In this document: positions 18,825-26,658 of the stretch, in pieces
Numbering within the stretch: the stretch's first letter is position 1
How the letters are laid out: every line of letters starts with the position of its first letter
Assembly: GCA_963749415.1 (NCBI GenBank)
Contig: CAVVMG010000001.1
Coordinates: 806,001-870,000 of the forward strand
Length of the DNA: 64,000 nt
DNA from: JALYNX01 sp963749415
GTDB taxonomy: Bacteria > Actinomycetota > Acidimicrobiia > Spongiisociales > ZC4RG35
Reading direction: 5' to 3'
The notes under the pieces: model-generated
Database searches by the model: none
The model's input: the letters and a program-made list of their open reading frames with translations, nothing else
What the model was told of the DNA's origin: nothing
Made by a program: the position numbers and the translations under genes

Positions 18825-19022
18825 ATGACAGACATCGTAAGAGGGGCAGCCATCAAGGGAGTGACCAGGCCGTCGCGGCGCTTCAGCAACGACCGGATCT
18901 GTGCCAAGCCCGGGTGCACCACAAAACTCTCGCAATACAACAAAGCCGAGTACTGCCACGCCCATGCACCGGTCCGTTTCCCGCGGGTCCGGGGAAAGAT
19001 CATGGACGAGCAGGACGCCTGA
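18825..19022 (+). CDS. Small zinc-ribbon-like protein of unknown function
   Basis: About 65 residues. The centre has a C-x4-C-x12-C-x2-H pattern (CAKPGC, then EYCHAH), which could bind one zinc, followed by the basic tail APVRFPRVRGK. Small orphan proteins with this kind of pattern are, as I recall, common in actinobacteria without known function. ATG 18825 has AAAGG 8 nt upstream; ATG 18819 and TTG 18795 are alternatives. A strong terminator follows 54 nt after the stop, which supports a real monocistronic gene. Confidence 0.65.
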   Translation: MTDIVRGAAIKGVTRPSRRFSNDRICAKPGCTTKLSQYNKAEYCHAHAPVRFPRVRGKIMDEQDA

Positions 19023-19076
19023 CGACCTCTGGTTGGGACAGGTCCTCTCCCCCTCCCAGTCCCATGCCAGACAACC

Positions 19077-19104
19077 GAGAGCCCCGGTTTCGACCGGGGC
19101 TCTC
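19077..19104 (+). terminator. Rho-independent-type terminator
   Basis: A perfect 12-bp GC-rich stem with a TTCG loop is followed by ATTTAT. It ends the small zinc-protein transcript and insulates copZ. Confidence 0.85.
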
Positions 19105-19139
19105 ATTTATGCCCGGGAATAAAGCGGCCACCCCGCCCG

Positions 19140-19145
19140 TAAACT
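19140..19145 (+). promoter_or_regulatory. -10 element TAAACT of the copper operon
   Basis: TAAACT lies 9 nt before ATG 19155. I see no obvious CsoR-type inverted repeat around it. Confidence 0.45.
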
Positions 19146-19154
19146 GCCTTTGAG

Positions 19155-19364
19155 ATGCAGCAGGTCACACTTCAAGCGCCTGAGATCCACTGTGATCACT
19201 GCAAGCTGAGCATCGAGGGGGCGGTGGGCGCCCTCGACGGGGTCTCATCGGTTGAGGTGGCGATCGCCGATGCCACTGTCGACGTCGCCTTCGACGAGGG
19301 GACGATCGATCTCGATGCCATCAAACACGCCATCGAGGAGCAGGGCTACGCAGTCTTCGGCTGA
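19155..19364 (+). CDS. copZ: Copper chaperone CopZ-like HMA protein (or first HMA domain of CopA)
   Basis: A 69-residue heavy-metal-associated domain with the metal site HCDHCKLS and the usual babbab length, ending in EQGYAVFG. As a free protein it would shuttle Cu(I) to the downstream ATPase. The stop is TGA followed by C, and the ATPase frame continues directly from GAC 19363 in the +1 frame, so the two could also be one protein with two HMA domains (see findings). Confidence 0.8.
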   Translation: MQQVTLQAPEIHCDHCKLSIEGAVGALDGVSSVEVAIADATVDVAFDEGTIDLDAIKHAIEEQGYAVFG

Positions 19365-21537
19365 CCAGCACGGCGGTCACTCCGACACCGTCCTCTTCGA
19401 TGTCGACGGGATGACCTGCGCCACCTGTGCGGTGAGGATCGAACGCGTACTCAATCGCCAGGAAGGGGTGGAAAATGCCGCGGTCAGCCTGGCCGGGGCG
19501 TCTGCCCTGGTCAGGGTGGGCGAAGGCACTGACCTAGAAGCCCTAACCGGCGCGGTTGGCCGCATCGGTTACACCATGACCCACCATGACTCCGGCGAGG
19601 GCCGACGCGACCTCATGGAGCACTATCACGACGACGAGGACGTCCAGTGGCGCCGGTTCTGGATCGACGCCGCCCTCACTCTTCCCGCGATGCTGCTCGC
19701 CATGTTCGGGCCCGAAGAGCTGTGGAACCGGGTGCTGCAAGGGGTCCTGGTGACTCCGGTGGTGACCTGGGGCGGATGGCAGTTCCACCGGGTGGCCTGG
19801 AAGCAGGCCCGAAACCTGAGCGCCAACATGGACACCCTCATCTCACTGGGGGCATTGGCCGCCTACGGGTATTCGATTTGGGCGCTGGTTGCCGATCTTC
19901 CGGTGTTCTTCGAGATCGCAGGTGTGATCGTCACTCTGATCACCCTGGGACGCGCTCTCGAAGCCCGAGCACGGGGGCGGGCCTCTACCGCGGTCCACCG
20001 TCTGGTCGAGCTCGGGGCCCGGGAAGCCAGAGTGGTGCGCGATGGGATCGAAGCCTCGGTGCCCATTTCCGAGGTCGTGCCCGGCGACCTCATGGTCGTC
20101 TTGCCCGGGGAGAAGATCCCCACCGACGGCGTGATCGAGTCCGGTGAGTCCGCTATCGACGAGTCGATGCTCACAGGCGAGTCGCTGCCCGTGGACCGGA
20201 ACGTCGGGGATCGCGTAGCCGGAGCCACGGTCAACCAGTTGGGGCGGATCACAGTGCGCGCCACGGCGGTCGGCGCCGACACCCTGCTCGCCGGCATCGT
20301 CCGAATGGTGGAGCAGGCCCAGGGCTCCAAGGCTCCGATCCAGCGGCTGGCAGACAGGGTTTCATCGGTCTTCGTCCCGGTCGTGATCCTGATCGCGATC
20401 GGAACCACCCTGGTCTGGCTCGGGCTGGGGAACGAAGTGTCGGACTCGGTGCGCGCCGGCGTGGCGGTCTTGATAATCGCCTGCCCCTGCGCACTAGGGC
20501 TGGCGACGCCGACCGCGATCATGGTCGGGAGCGGGAGGGGCGCCGAGCTCGGGATCCTCTACAAGCGGGCCGAGGTGTTCGAGCAGGCCGGGGACATCGA
20601 CACTGTGCTCTTTGACAAGACCGGCACGCTCACCTCGGGAGTGATGGACCTGACCGATGTCCTCACGGACCACGATGAGGCCGAGTTCTTGCGCCTGGTC
20701 GCGTCTGTCGAGTCCGCCTCAGGCCATCCCATCGGAAAGGCGGTTGCATTGGGCGCCGACGAGCGAGAAATCACTCTCGTCGAACCGGATCGGCTGGAGG
20801 GCGTGTCGGGCCTGGGAGTCATCGGCTCGGTCGACGGCATCGAGGTCGTGGTGGGCAAGGAGAAGCTGGTCGCCGATCGCGGGCTTCTGATAGCCGATCG
20901 CTGGCTCCAGGACCTCGAAGACCTCGAAGCCGGGGGCAAGACTGCATTTCTCGCCGGGTGGGATGGCGAAGTCAAAGGTGTGATCGGCGTCGCCGATACC
21001 GTTCGGGAGAGCTCGCGCGAGGCGGTGGCGCGGCTGGCAGGCTCGAGTATCGAGTCCCGGATGGTCACCGGTGACAATGAGCGGACCGCGGCCTGGATCG
21101 CCGAGCAGACCGGGATCCAAAAGGTCCACGCCGGGGTCATGCCCGGGGACAAGGCGCACCTGGTCCGGGAGCTCCAGAAGGATGGCGAGTCGGTCGCCTT
21201 TGTCGGCGATGGGATCAATGACGCCCCTGCCCTGACTCAGGCAGATCTCGGCTTGGCCGTCGGCACCGGGACCGACGTCGCCCTGGAGGCGGGAGACGTG
21301 ATCCTGCTCAACGGCGACCCGCGACTGGTGGCCAGCGCCATCGACCTCGCCAGCTCGACGTATCGCGTCATACGGCAGAACCTGTTCTGGGCATTCGGTT
21401 ACAACGTCGCCGCGATACCCCTCGCCGCCGTAGGCCGTCTCGACCCGATGATCGCCGCGGCAGCCATGGCTTTCTCCTCGCTCTCGGTGGTGCTCAACGC
21501 ATTGCGCCTCAAGAGGTATACGCCCCCCGGGTTGTGA
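19270..21537 (+). CDS. copA: Copper-translocating P1B-type ATPase
   Basis: A Cu(I) exporter of the inner membrane. After an HMA domain (DGMTCATCAVRIE) come eight membrane helices, with the ion-binding CPC in IIACPCALGLATP, the actuator TGES motif, the phosphorylation site DKTGTLT, the nucleotide-binding SGHP motif and the hinge MVTGDN and VGDGINDAPAL. Conserved sequence starts at 19363, one base inside the copZ stop. In-frame initiators exist only inside copZ (TTG 19252, ATG 19270, ATG 19315), so the true start is unresolved; I list ATG 19270. The stop is 35 nt before the PAC2 gene. Confidence 0.9.
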   Translation: MPLSTSPSTRGRSISMPSNTPSRSRATQSSADQHGGHSDTVLFDVDGMTCATCAVRIERVLNRQEGVENAAVSLAGASALVRVGEGTDLEALTGAVGRIGYTMTHHDSGEGRRDLMEHYHDDEDVQWRRFWIDAALTLPAMLLAMFGPEELWNRVLQGVLVTPVVTWGGWQFHRVAWKQARNLSANMDTLISLGALAAYGYSIWALVADLPVFFEIAGVIVTLITLGRALEARARGRASTAVHRLVELGAREARVVRDGIEASVPISEVVPGDLMVVLPGEKIPTDGVIESGESAIDESMLTGESLPVDRNVGDRVAGATVNQLGRITVRATAVGADTLLAGIVRMVEQAQGSKAPIQRLADRVSSVFVPVVILIAIGTTLVWLGLGNEVSDSVRAGVAVLIIACPCALGLATPTAIMVGSGRGAELGILYKRAEVFEQAGDIDTVLFDKTGTLTSGVMDLTDVLTDHDEAEFLRLVASVESASGHPIGKAVALGADEREITLVEPDRLEGVSGLGVIGSVDGIEVVVGKEKLVADRGLLIADRWLQDLEDLEAGGKTAFLAGWDGEVKGVIGVADTVRESSREAVARLAGSSIESRMVTGDNERTAAWIAEQTGIQKVHAGVMPGDKAHLVRELQKDGESVAFVGDGINDAPALTQADLGLAVGTGTDVALEAGDVILLNGDPRLVASAIDLASSTYRVIRQNLFWAFGYNVAAIPLAAVGRLDPMIAAAAMAFSSLSVVLNALRLKRYTPPGL

Positions 21538-21560
21538 AACCACTAGCCGCGAGGCGGGAG

Positions 21561-21566
21561 TAGGTT
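21561..21566 (+). promoter_or_regulatory. -10 element TAGGTT of the PAC2 gene
   Basis: TAGGTT is followed by 6 nt and ATG 21573, giving an independent leaderless promoter behind copA. Confidence 0.5.
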
Positions 21567-21572
21567 GACCCC

Positions 21573-22394
21573 ATGGCCTCTCTGCAGTGGCTTGACCGAC
21601 CGGTACTTCAGGATCCGGTGGCCTTGATCGCCTTCGAGGGCTGGGGCGACGCCGGGGAATCGGCGAGCCAGGCAGCGACCGAGTTCCTCGAGAAACTCGA
21701 CGGCGAGATCTTCGCCATCATCGATCCCGACGACCACTTCGACTTCCAGGTGCGCCGCCCGATCGTGGAGATCGACTCCAGTGGCATCCGCTCCATCACC
21801 TGGCCACGCAACGAGATCTATGCGCTGCGCGGAGCGGAGCGCGACCTGGTACTGGTGATCGGCGAGGAGCCCCACTACCGGTGGAAGATCTTCACCAACG
21901 AGCTCGTCGACACCCTGCAGGCCGTCGGCGTGACGCGGGCGGTGACCATGGGGGCATTCATCGGCCAGGTGGCCCACACGCTGCCGGTTCCGCTCGTGGG
22001 TTCGGCCAACCGACCAGACGACCTCGCCTTCCACGGATTGCTGCCCTCCGGATACGAGGGGCCGACCGGGATCATCGGGGTGCTCAACCACGCCCTGGGC
22101 AATGCCGGGATCGACGTCATCTCGCTATGGGCGGCAGTGCCCCACTATCTCTCCAATCAGGCGTATCCCCCGGCGACGGAGGCCCTGGCCATCAAGGCGT
22201 CGGAACTGATCGGTGTGAGTCTCGACATCGGTGAGCTGGCCTCGGCATCACGCAGCTTCCTCTCCACCGTGGACGCCGCCATCGAAGGCAACGCCGAGCT
22301 CGAGGAATACGTCGAACGCCTGGAACAGGAAGCCGACGACGACCAGGCGGGTCGACTCGTCGACGAGATCGAACGTTTCCTGAAGGAAAAGTAG
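21573..22394 (+). CDS. PAC2-family protein
   Basis: A 273-residue soluble protein of the PAC2 family, found throughout actinobacteria and related to archaeal and eukaryotic proteasome-assembly chaperones. Visible family features are IAFEGWGDAGE near the N-terminus, LVIGEEPHYRW around residue 93 and ISLWAAVPHYL around residue 187. The C-terminal 60 residues are acidic and helical (LEEYVERLEQEADDD). Its biochemical role in bacteria is not established. It is followed by a bidirectional hairpin. Confidence 0.88.
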   Translation: MASLQWLDRPVLQDPVALIAFEGWGDAGESASQAATEFLEKLDGEIFAIIDPDDHFDFQVRRPIVEIDSSGIRSITWPRNEIYALRGAERDLVLVIGEEPHYRWKIFTNELVDTLQAVGVTRAVTMGAFIGQVAHTLPVPLVGSANRPDDLAFHGLLPSGYEGPTGIIGVLNHALGNAGIDVISLWAAVPHYLSNQAYPPATEALAIKASELIGVSLDIGELASASRSFLSTVDAAIEGNAELEEYVERLEQEADDDQAGRLVDEIERFLKEK

Positions 22395-22418
22395 AAAGGG
22401 CCGGCAAGCCGGCCCTTT
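22395..22418. terminator. Bidirectional terminator between PAC2 and bS22
   Basis: An 11-bp perfect inverted repeat with AAA and TTT at its outer ends sits exactly between two convergent stops, so it can serve both strands. Confidence 0.8.
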
Positions 22419-22423
22419 CGAAG

Positions 22424-22513
22424 TCACTTCCGCTTGTGGCGATTCGCCTTGAGACGCTTGCGGTATTTGTGCTTCGACATCTTCTTGCGACGCTTCTTTA
22501 CCAACGATCCCAT
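22424..22513 (-). CDS. Small ribosomal protein bS22-type (AURKAIP1/COX24 domain)
   Basis: A 29-residue, extremely basic protein (start MGSLVKKRRKKMSKHKYRK). It matches the short AURKAIP1/COX24-domain proteins of actinobacteria, one of which is the bS22 subunit seen on mycobacterial small ribosomal subunits. ATG 22513 has GAGG about 8 nt upstream. The gene is often skipped by annotation because of its size; the flanking terminator and conserved sequence make it convincing. Confidence 0.85.
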   Translation of the reverse strand: MGSLVKKRRKKMSKHKYRKRLKANRHKRK

Positions 22514-22632
22514 GCAAAAACCTCGGTTCCGAAAAGGGGGACAGTCCCAATGGTCGCGCCGATCGGGCGCTAAATCAAACCGGCACTGGGAGGAAGCACT
22601 CCTCGCCGCGGAGCACATACTCGAAACCGTGA

Positions 22633-24228
22633 CTATTCAGGACCGATCCCAGGTCGATGGTCCGGTCCGCCACCCACGCCGCGCAAGAGGCCGATCGTGA
22701 TCCCCTCGGCCAGAGCCTCCCACGAGGCTTCGATGATGTTCTGGTGAACACCCACCGTGCCCCAGCTCGACTCGCCGTTGGTGGTCTCGATCAGCACCCG
22801 GACCCGGGCTGCGGTCCCGTCCTGGGAGTCGAGGTCGCGGACCTTGAAATCAGTCAGCCGGAGCCGCTTCACATCGGGGTAGATGTCTCCCAGGGCAAGT
22901 CGCAAGGCCTGGTCCATGGCGTTGACCGGCCCGTCTCCATGAGCGGTGACCTGCACCACCTCGCCGTCGATCCTGAGCTCGAGGTTGGCGGTCGCGGTCA
23001 CCTCCCCGTTGGCGCGGATGTTCACCGATAGCGACTCGAGCTCGAAGAGCTCCTTGAAATCCGACGAGGCCCTTCGCACCAGCAACTCGAAGGAGCCATC
23101 GGCGGCCTCGAACTGATAGCCGTCATGCTCCAACTCCTTGACCTGGTCGACCAGCGCCTGCGCCTGGTCGGGATCGAGATCCCATCCCTGTTGCTCGGCC
23201 GCGGCGAGGACAGTGGAGCGACCCATCAACTCGCTGAACAGCATCCGTGCCGAGTTCCCCACTGCTCCGGGGTCGATGTGCTCGTAGGCGCCCTCCAGCC
23301 GGGACAGCCCGGAGGTGTGGAGCCCGGCCTTGTGGGCGAAGGCCGAGGTGCCGACGTAGGGGCGTCTGGAGTCGATCGGCGCTCCCAGGATCTCCGCGAT
23401 CTGTCGTGCAATCGGGTAGAGACGGGACAAGGAATCAGCGGGGATGGTCTCCACTCCGGCCTTCAGGGAGAGGTTGGGGATCACCGAGCACAAATCGGCG
23501 TTCCCGGTCCGCTCCCCGTAGCCGTTGACACAGCCCTGTACCTGGTGCACGCCGGCGTCGAGGGCGGTCAGGGAATTCGCCACCGCACAGTCCGAGTCAT
23601 TGTGGAAATGGACCCCGAGAGCGGTGTCCATACGGGCCCCCACCGCCTCGATTGCCGGGACCACCTGAGAAGGAAGCGCACCGCCATTCGTGTCGCACAG
23701 GACCAGGCGCTCGGCTCCGGCTTGGGCCGCAGTCTCCAGGACAGAGAGGGCGTAGTCGGCGTTGTCGCGGAACCCGTCGAAGAAATGCTCGGCGTCGAAG
23801 AACACCTGCTTCCCGCGTTCCCGAAGAAATTCGATCGACTCGCCAACCATCGCCAGACCCTCCTCGAGGGAGGCATTGAGGGCGCCGGTCACGTGGCGAT
23901 CCCAAGCCTTGCCGACGATGCAGACGTAGTCGGTATCGGCGGCGAGCAGCGCCTGGAGCTGCGAGTCGCGGTCCACCGGGCCTCGGGGACGGCGGGTCGA
24001 CCCGAAGGCGACGAGAACCGACCGCTGTAGGGCGAGCTCGCTCTTGGCCCGCTGGAAGAACTCGTCGTCCTTGGGGTTCGCCCCCGGCCATCCCCCCTCG
24101 ATGAAATGAACCCCGAGCTCATCGAGCAGGTGGACGACGCGGAGCTTCTCCCCGACCGTAGGCGAGAGCCCTTCGGCTTGGGTCCCGTCACGAAGGGTGG
24201 TGTCGTAGATCTCGGCTGTCTGGTTCAT
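22633..24228 (-). CDS. cimA: Citramalate synthase
   Basis: A 531-residue enzyme of the alpha-isopropylmalate synthase family that condenses pyruvate with acetyl-CoA to (R)-citramalate, the first step of the threonine-independent route to isoleucine. The N-terminal HMGL-like barrel shows YDTTLRDGTQAEG (metal and substrate binding) and VHFHNDSDCAVANS; the C-terminal allosteric LeuA dimer domain spans about 400-520. The pyruvate-specific pocket cannot be proven by eye, but the overall sequence fits CimA better than LeuA. ATG 24228 is preferred over GTG 24237. An isoleucine-codon leader precedes the gene. Confidence 0.9.
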   Translation of the reverse strand: MNQTAEIYDTTLRDGTQAEGLSPTVGEKLRVVHLLDELGVHFIEGGWPGANPKDDEFFQRAKSELALQRSVLVAFGSTRRPRGPVDRDSQLQALLAADTDYVCIVGKAWDRHVTGALNASLEEGLAMVGESIEFLRERGKQVFFDAEHFFDGFRDNADYALSVLETAAQAGAERLVLCDTNGGALPSQVVPAIEAVGARMDTALGVHFHNDSDCAVANSLTALDAGVHQVQGCVNGYGERTGNADLCSVIPNLSLKAGVETIPADSLSRLYPIARQIAEILGAPIDSRRPYVGTSAFAHKAGLHTSGLSRLEGAYEHIDPGAVGNSARMLFSELMGRSTVLAAAEQQGWDLDPDQAQALVDQVKELEHDGYQFEAADGSFELLVRRASSDFKELFELESLSVNIRANGEVTATANLELRIDGEVVQVTAHGDGPVNAMDQALRLALGDIYPDVKRLRLTDFKVRDLDSQDGTAARVRVLIETTNGESSWGTVGVHQNIIEASWEALAEGITIGLLRGVGGGPDHRPGIGPE

Positions 24229-24253
24229 TGGATTCACCCGCTGGCAACAAAAA

Positions 24254-24276
24254 GACCCCCGCAGGGTGCGGAGGTC
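24254..24276 (-). terminator. Attenuator terminator upstream of cimA
   Basis: On the minus strand a 9-bp stem (one U-G pair) with a 5-nt loop is followed by TTTTTG at 24253-24248. It lies 20 nt before the cimA start and cannot end an upstream gene, so it is a regulatory terminator inside the leader. Confidence 0.85.
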
Positions 24277-24313
24277 GGGGGCAGGGGCGGGCGCCTTCCT
24301 GAGGCGCGGGCCC
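24277..24313 (-). promoter_or_regulatory. Pause/antiterminator segment of the cimA leader
   Basis: Right after the leader-peptide stop a GC-rich segment can fold GGGG..GCGCC against GGCGC..CCCC, and its C-rich 3' part could instead pair with the G-rich arm of the terminator. The alternative pairing is my reading of the sequence, not computed. Confidence 0.5.
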
Positions 24314-24355
24314 CTAAGGAATGATGATCCGGCTGGCGGGCTGGTTTCCTCTCAT
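24314..24355 (-). CDS. Isoleucine-rich leader peptide of the cimA attenuator
   Basis: A 13-residue peptide (MRGNQPASRIIIP) carries three consecutive isoleucine codons (ATC ATC ATT) immediately before its end. The ATG lies 9 nt after a -10 element, so it is itself nearly leaderless. Position before a hairpin pair and a terminator, ahead of an isoleucine-pathway gene, is the classical ribosome-mediated attenuation layout: stalling at Ile codons when Ile-tRNA is scarce would favour read-through into cimA. Confidence 0.8.
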   Translation of the reverse strand: MRGNQPASRIIIP

Positions 24356-24364
24356 CGCCCGGCC

Positions 24365-24393
24365 AGTATGCGAGTAGCCATCCGGTTCGTCAA
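24365..24393 (-). promoter_or_regulatory. Promoter of the cimA leader
   Basis: TTGACG (24393-24388) and CATACT (24370-24365) are separated by exactly 17 bp on the minus strand and precede the leader-peptide ATG by 9 nt. Confidence 0.7.
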
Positions 24394-24426
24394 GACGGCG
24401 ACGGTTTCTGACATCCTCATGGCTCG

Positions 24427-25341
24427 ATGGACCACTACGCGCCCCTTCCCACCGTCGTGCATCTGGCGGCCCTGAGCACCGAGCTGGGAGGCACCGTGCG
24501 CTTCGATCACCGCATCCTCGGAGGACTGGGTGGGACGATGGACGTCCTCCGTTTCGCAGAAACCGGCCGGAGAGTGGTGCTCAAGCGGTACTGGGTCCCC
24601 GATCCCGGGGACGACGATGCTCCTGCAGAGGAGGAATATCGAATCCTGGCCTTGGCGGAGGAGCACGGAGTCCCCGCACCCACTCCGCTCTGGATCGACA
24701 GGGTCGGGCTCTTTCCCGAGAGAGCAGTCGTCATGTCCTTTCTGGAAGGAAGGGTCGTGCTCGATCCGGTCGAACCGTTGGACTGGGCTGCCCAGCTGGC
24801 CGGAACATTGCACTCGATCCACGGAATCCGAACCGGGCCCGACGACCGCGCCCTCTTCTCAACGATCGACTCCGATGACCGCCACAGTTCAGAGGAGGTA
24901 GTGAAACGGCATCCCCTCGGCCTGAAGTTGTGGGAGGCGCGGCTCGAGGCAGTCGGGTCATTGGTGCCGGAGGAGCGGGTGTACGCCCATCACGACTACT
25001 GGCCCGGAAACACGTTGTGGATCGATGAAACACTGGTCGCGGTGGTCGATTGGGAAGGGGGATGCATCGCCGACCCCGCCCTCGATGTCGCCTACTGCGC
25101 GCTCGATCTCAGGTTGCTCGCACTCGACGACGCCGCCGAGCATTTCGTGAATGTCTATCGCAAGGTCTCCGGACGGGCTCTCGCCAACCTCCACTACTGG
25201 GAGCTCATGGCACTTTGCCGTCCGATGCCCGACATCGCGCAGTGGGTGCCGGGCTGGCAGGCGATGGGGATCGACATCTCCGCCGAGGATGCCCGGGAAC
25301 GGCATGCGCACCTGATCGAAACCGCCCTGGGACAGGGCTGA
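24427..25341 (+). CDS. APH-like phosphotransferase family protein
   Basis: A 304-residue kinase-fold protein. The N-lobe has the strand-lysine VVLKRYW (about residue 55), the Brenner-type catalytic loop is HHDYWPGNTL (about residue 187) and the metal-binding aspartate is in VVDWEGG. The family includes aminoglycoside and macrolide phosphotransferases, choline and homoserine kinases; members in non-producer genomes are often of unknown substrate. Divergent from the cimA leader, it shares a promoter region of about 60 bp, but I see no clear -10 for it. Confidence 0.85.
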   Translation: MDHYAPLPTVVHLAALSTELGGTVRFDHRILGGLGGTMDVLRFAETGRRVVLKRYWVPDPGDDDAPAEEEYRILALAEEHGVPAPTPLWIDRVGLFPERAVVMSFLEGRVVLDPVEPLDWAAQLAGTLHSIHGIRTGPDDRALFSTIDSDDRHSSEEVVKRHPLGLKLWEARLEAVGSLVPEERVYAHHDYWPGNTLWIDETLVAVVDWEGGCIADPALDVAYCALDLRLLALDDAAEHFVNVYRKVSGRALANLHYWELMALCRPMPDIAQWVPGWQAMGIDISAEDARERHAHLIETALGQG

Positions 25342-25365
25342 CTTCGCCGCATCCGGTGGACGCGA

Positions 25366-25399
25366 GGAGAGGAGAGACCCTCACCGGTCTCTCCTCTCC
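25366..25399. terminator. Bidirectional terminator, 14-bp perfect stem
   Basis: A perfect 14-bp purine-rich/pyrimidine-rich inverted repeat with a CTCACC loop lies between the convergent APH-like gene and the ECF-associated gene. U-tracts are weak. Confidence 0.75.
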
Positions 25400-25417
25400 G
25401 GTTCTTCGATCAGAAGC

Positions 25418-26026
25418 TCAGCTGCCGAAAGCTTCTTCGAAGTCTGCGCGGAACTCGGGAGTGCTGACTCCGCTGAACCCGCAGTAGTTGACGGTCCCGT
25501 CGTAGGCGGTGATCAGGTATTGGGTTCCCTCCTCGAACGGGATCCCACCGATCAGCGCTTCCATCCCCGCCGGAGCAGTGATGACCACCTGACCGGCTTC
25601 GCCACCTTTGAACCAGTGGTCGACGTCCAAGGTGATGGTCTCTCCGTCGACCGAAGTCACGGTCCCCTCGAAGGCCACCGGTGCCTTGGCCAGCTCCTCG
25701 ACGCTGTACATGATGCACATCTGCATCGGATCGTCGACGCCGGCACTCAACTCCAGGGGGGGCCCGGAGGCCACCGGGTCCCCTCCATCATTGGTGAGGA
25801 CGCCGACGGCACCGATCGCCACGATGACAATGGCGGCCGCGCTCACCGCGGCTACCCACGCCTTCCTGCCCTTGTTGCCCGGCTCGGGCTGGACGTCGGT
25901 CGTTTCCTGGCTGCTCATGATTTCCTCCAATAGGTGTTGTGACGACTGGCTCGTCACCGGTTCCATGGCGACATCGGAGGGCACCGGGTCGAGACGGCTG
26001 AGTCGATTGCGCAGTTCGTCGGTCAC
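25418..26026 (-). CDS. Membrane protein coupled to an ECF sigma factor (putative anti-sigma)
   Basis: A 202-residue single-pass membrane protein: a cytoplasmic segment of about 65 residues (RLSRLDPVPSDVAMEP), one helix (AAVSAAAIVIVAIGAVGVL) and an extracytoplasmic domain with two cysteines (MQMCIMYS, NYCGFSG). The GTG start overlaps the sigma-factor stop in GTGA, the usual arrangement for a sigma/anti-sigma pair. It lacks the HxxxCxxC zinc anti-sigma motif. The outer domain with TVTSVDGETITLDVDHWFKG resembles secreted small beta-barrel proteins; function unproven. Confidence 0.75.
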   Translation of the reverse strand: MTDELRNRLSRLDPVPSDVAMEPVTSQSSQHLLEEIMSSQETTDVQPEPGNKGRKAWVAAVSAAAIVIVAIGAVGVLTNDGGDPVASGPPLELSAGVDDPMQMCIMYSVEELAKAPVAFEGTVTSVDGETITLDVDHWFKGGEAGQVVITAPAGMEALIGGIPFEEGTQYLITAYDGTVNYCGFSGVSTPEFRADFEEAFGS

Positions 26027-26562
26027 GGTCGGTGCTCCTCGGGGTGTCGTTTCGGTTTCTGTCCGGCAGGGGAGGAATCCTGTCGGGACAGTTTCGATTC
26101 CAGCTTGGACTTCACCCGACCCAGGCGGAGGCTGACCGCATTGGGTGAAGTCTGGAGGACCACCGCGATCTCGCGTGGCTCCAACTGCTCCCACGCCCAC
26201 AGCCGCAAGAGCTCTTGATCCGCCTCCGAAAGCTCGGCCAACGCCTCTTCGAGGGCCGGGTCCTCGAACTGATGGCCCGGTGACACCGTTGCCTCGGCGG
26301 TCATCTTCTCCACCAATCGGAGATGGCGTTCCGCTCCCCGCCGGTGATTAGCCAGCGCTCGCCGGGCAACCCCATACGACCACGGAAGTGGCGCGTCCTC
26401 GGGGACGCTGTCGAGCCGGCGCCAGATGGTGAGCAGCACATCGCCCAGCACGTCGGCGGCGTCATCAGGAGCGACACGCCGACGCAGGTAACGCTGAAGT
26501 GGCTCGTACACCTGGGCGGTGACGAGCTCGAAGCGTTGCCTCCGCTCGATGTCCGAGTTCAC
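26023..26562 (-). CDS. ECF-type RNA polymerase sigma factor
   Basis: A 179-residue sigma-70 protein of group IV. Region 2 covers about residues 15-75 (DAADVLGDVLLTIWRRL) and region 4 covers about 105-160 (LSEADQELLRLWAWEQ, AVVLQTSPNAVSLRLGRVKSKL). Start GTG 26562; I find no typical extracytoplasmic-factor autoregulated -35/-10 upstream. It is coupled by GTGA overlap to the downstream membrane protein. Confidence 0.92.
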   Translation of the reverse strand: MNSDIERRQRFELVTAQVYEPLQRYLRRRVAPDDAADVLGDVLLTIWRRLDSVPEDAPLPWSYGVARRALANHRRGAERHLRLVEKMTAEATVSPGHQFEDPALEEALAELSEADQELLRLWAWEQLEPREIAVVLQTSPNAVSLRLGRVKSKLESKLSRQDSSPAGQKPKRHPEEHRP

Positions 26563-26658
26563 TGGAGGTTTCTGTCCGCCATCACCCCGATTCTGTCATC
26601 CGCCGCAGTTGTGGTGCGTAGCTTCGGGCCCGGATCATCGAAGTTCGGGAGCGATCAA

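Noticed and set aside
24427..25341. Aminoglycoside resistance gene
   Set aside because: The fold matches APH-like kinases, but substrate cannot be inferred and there is no mobile context.
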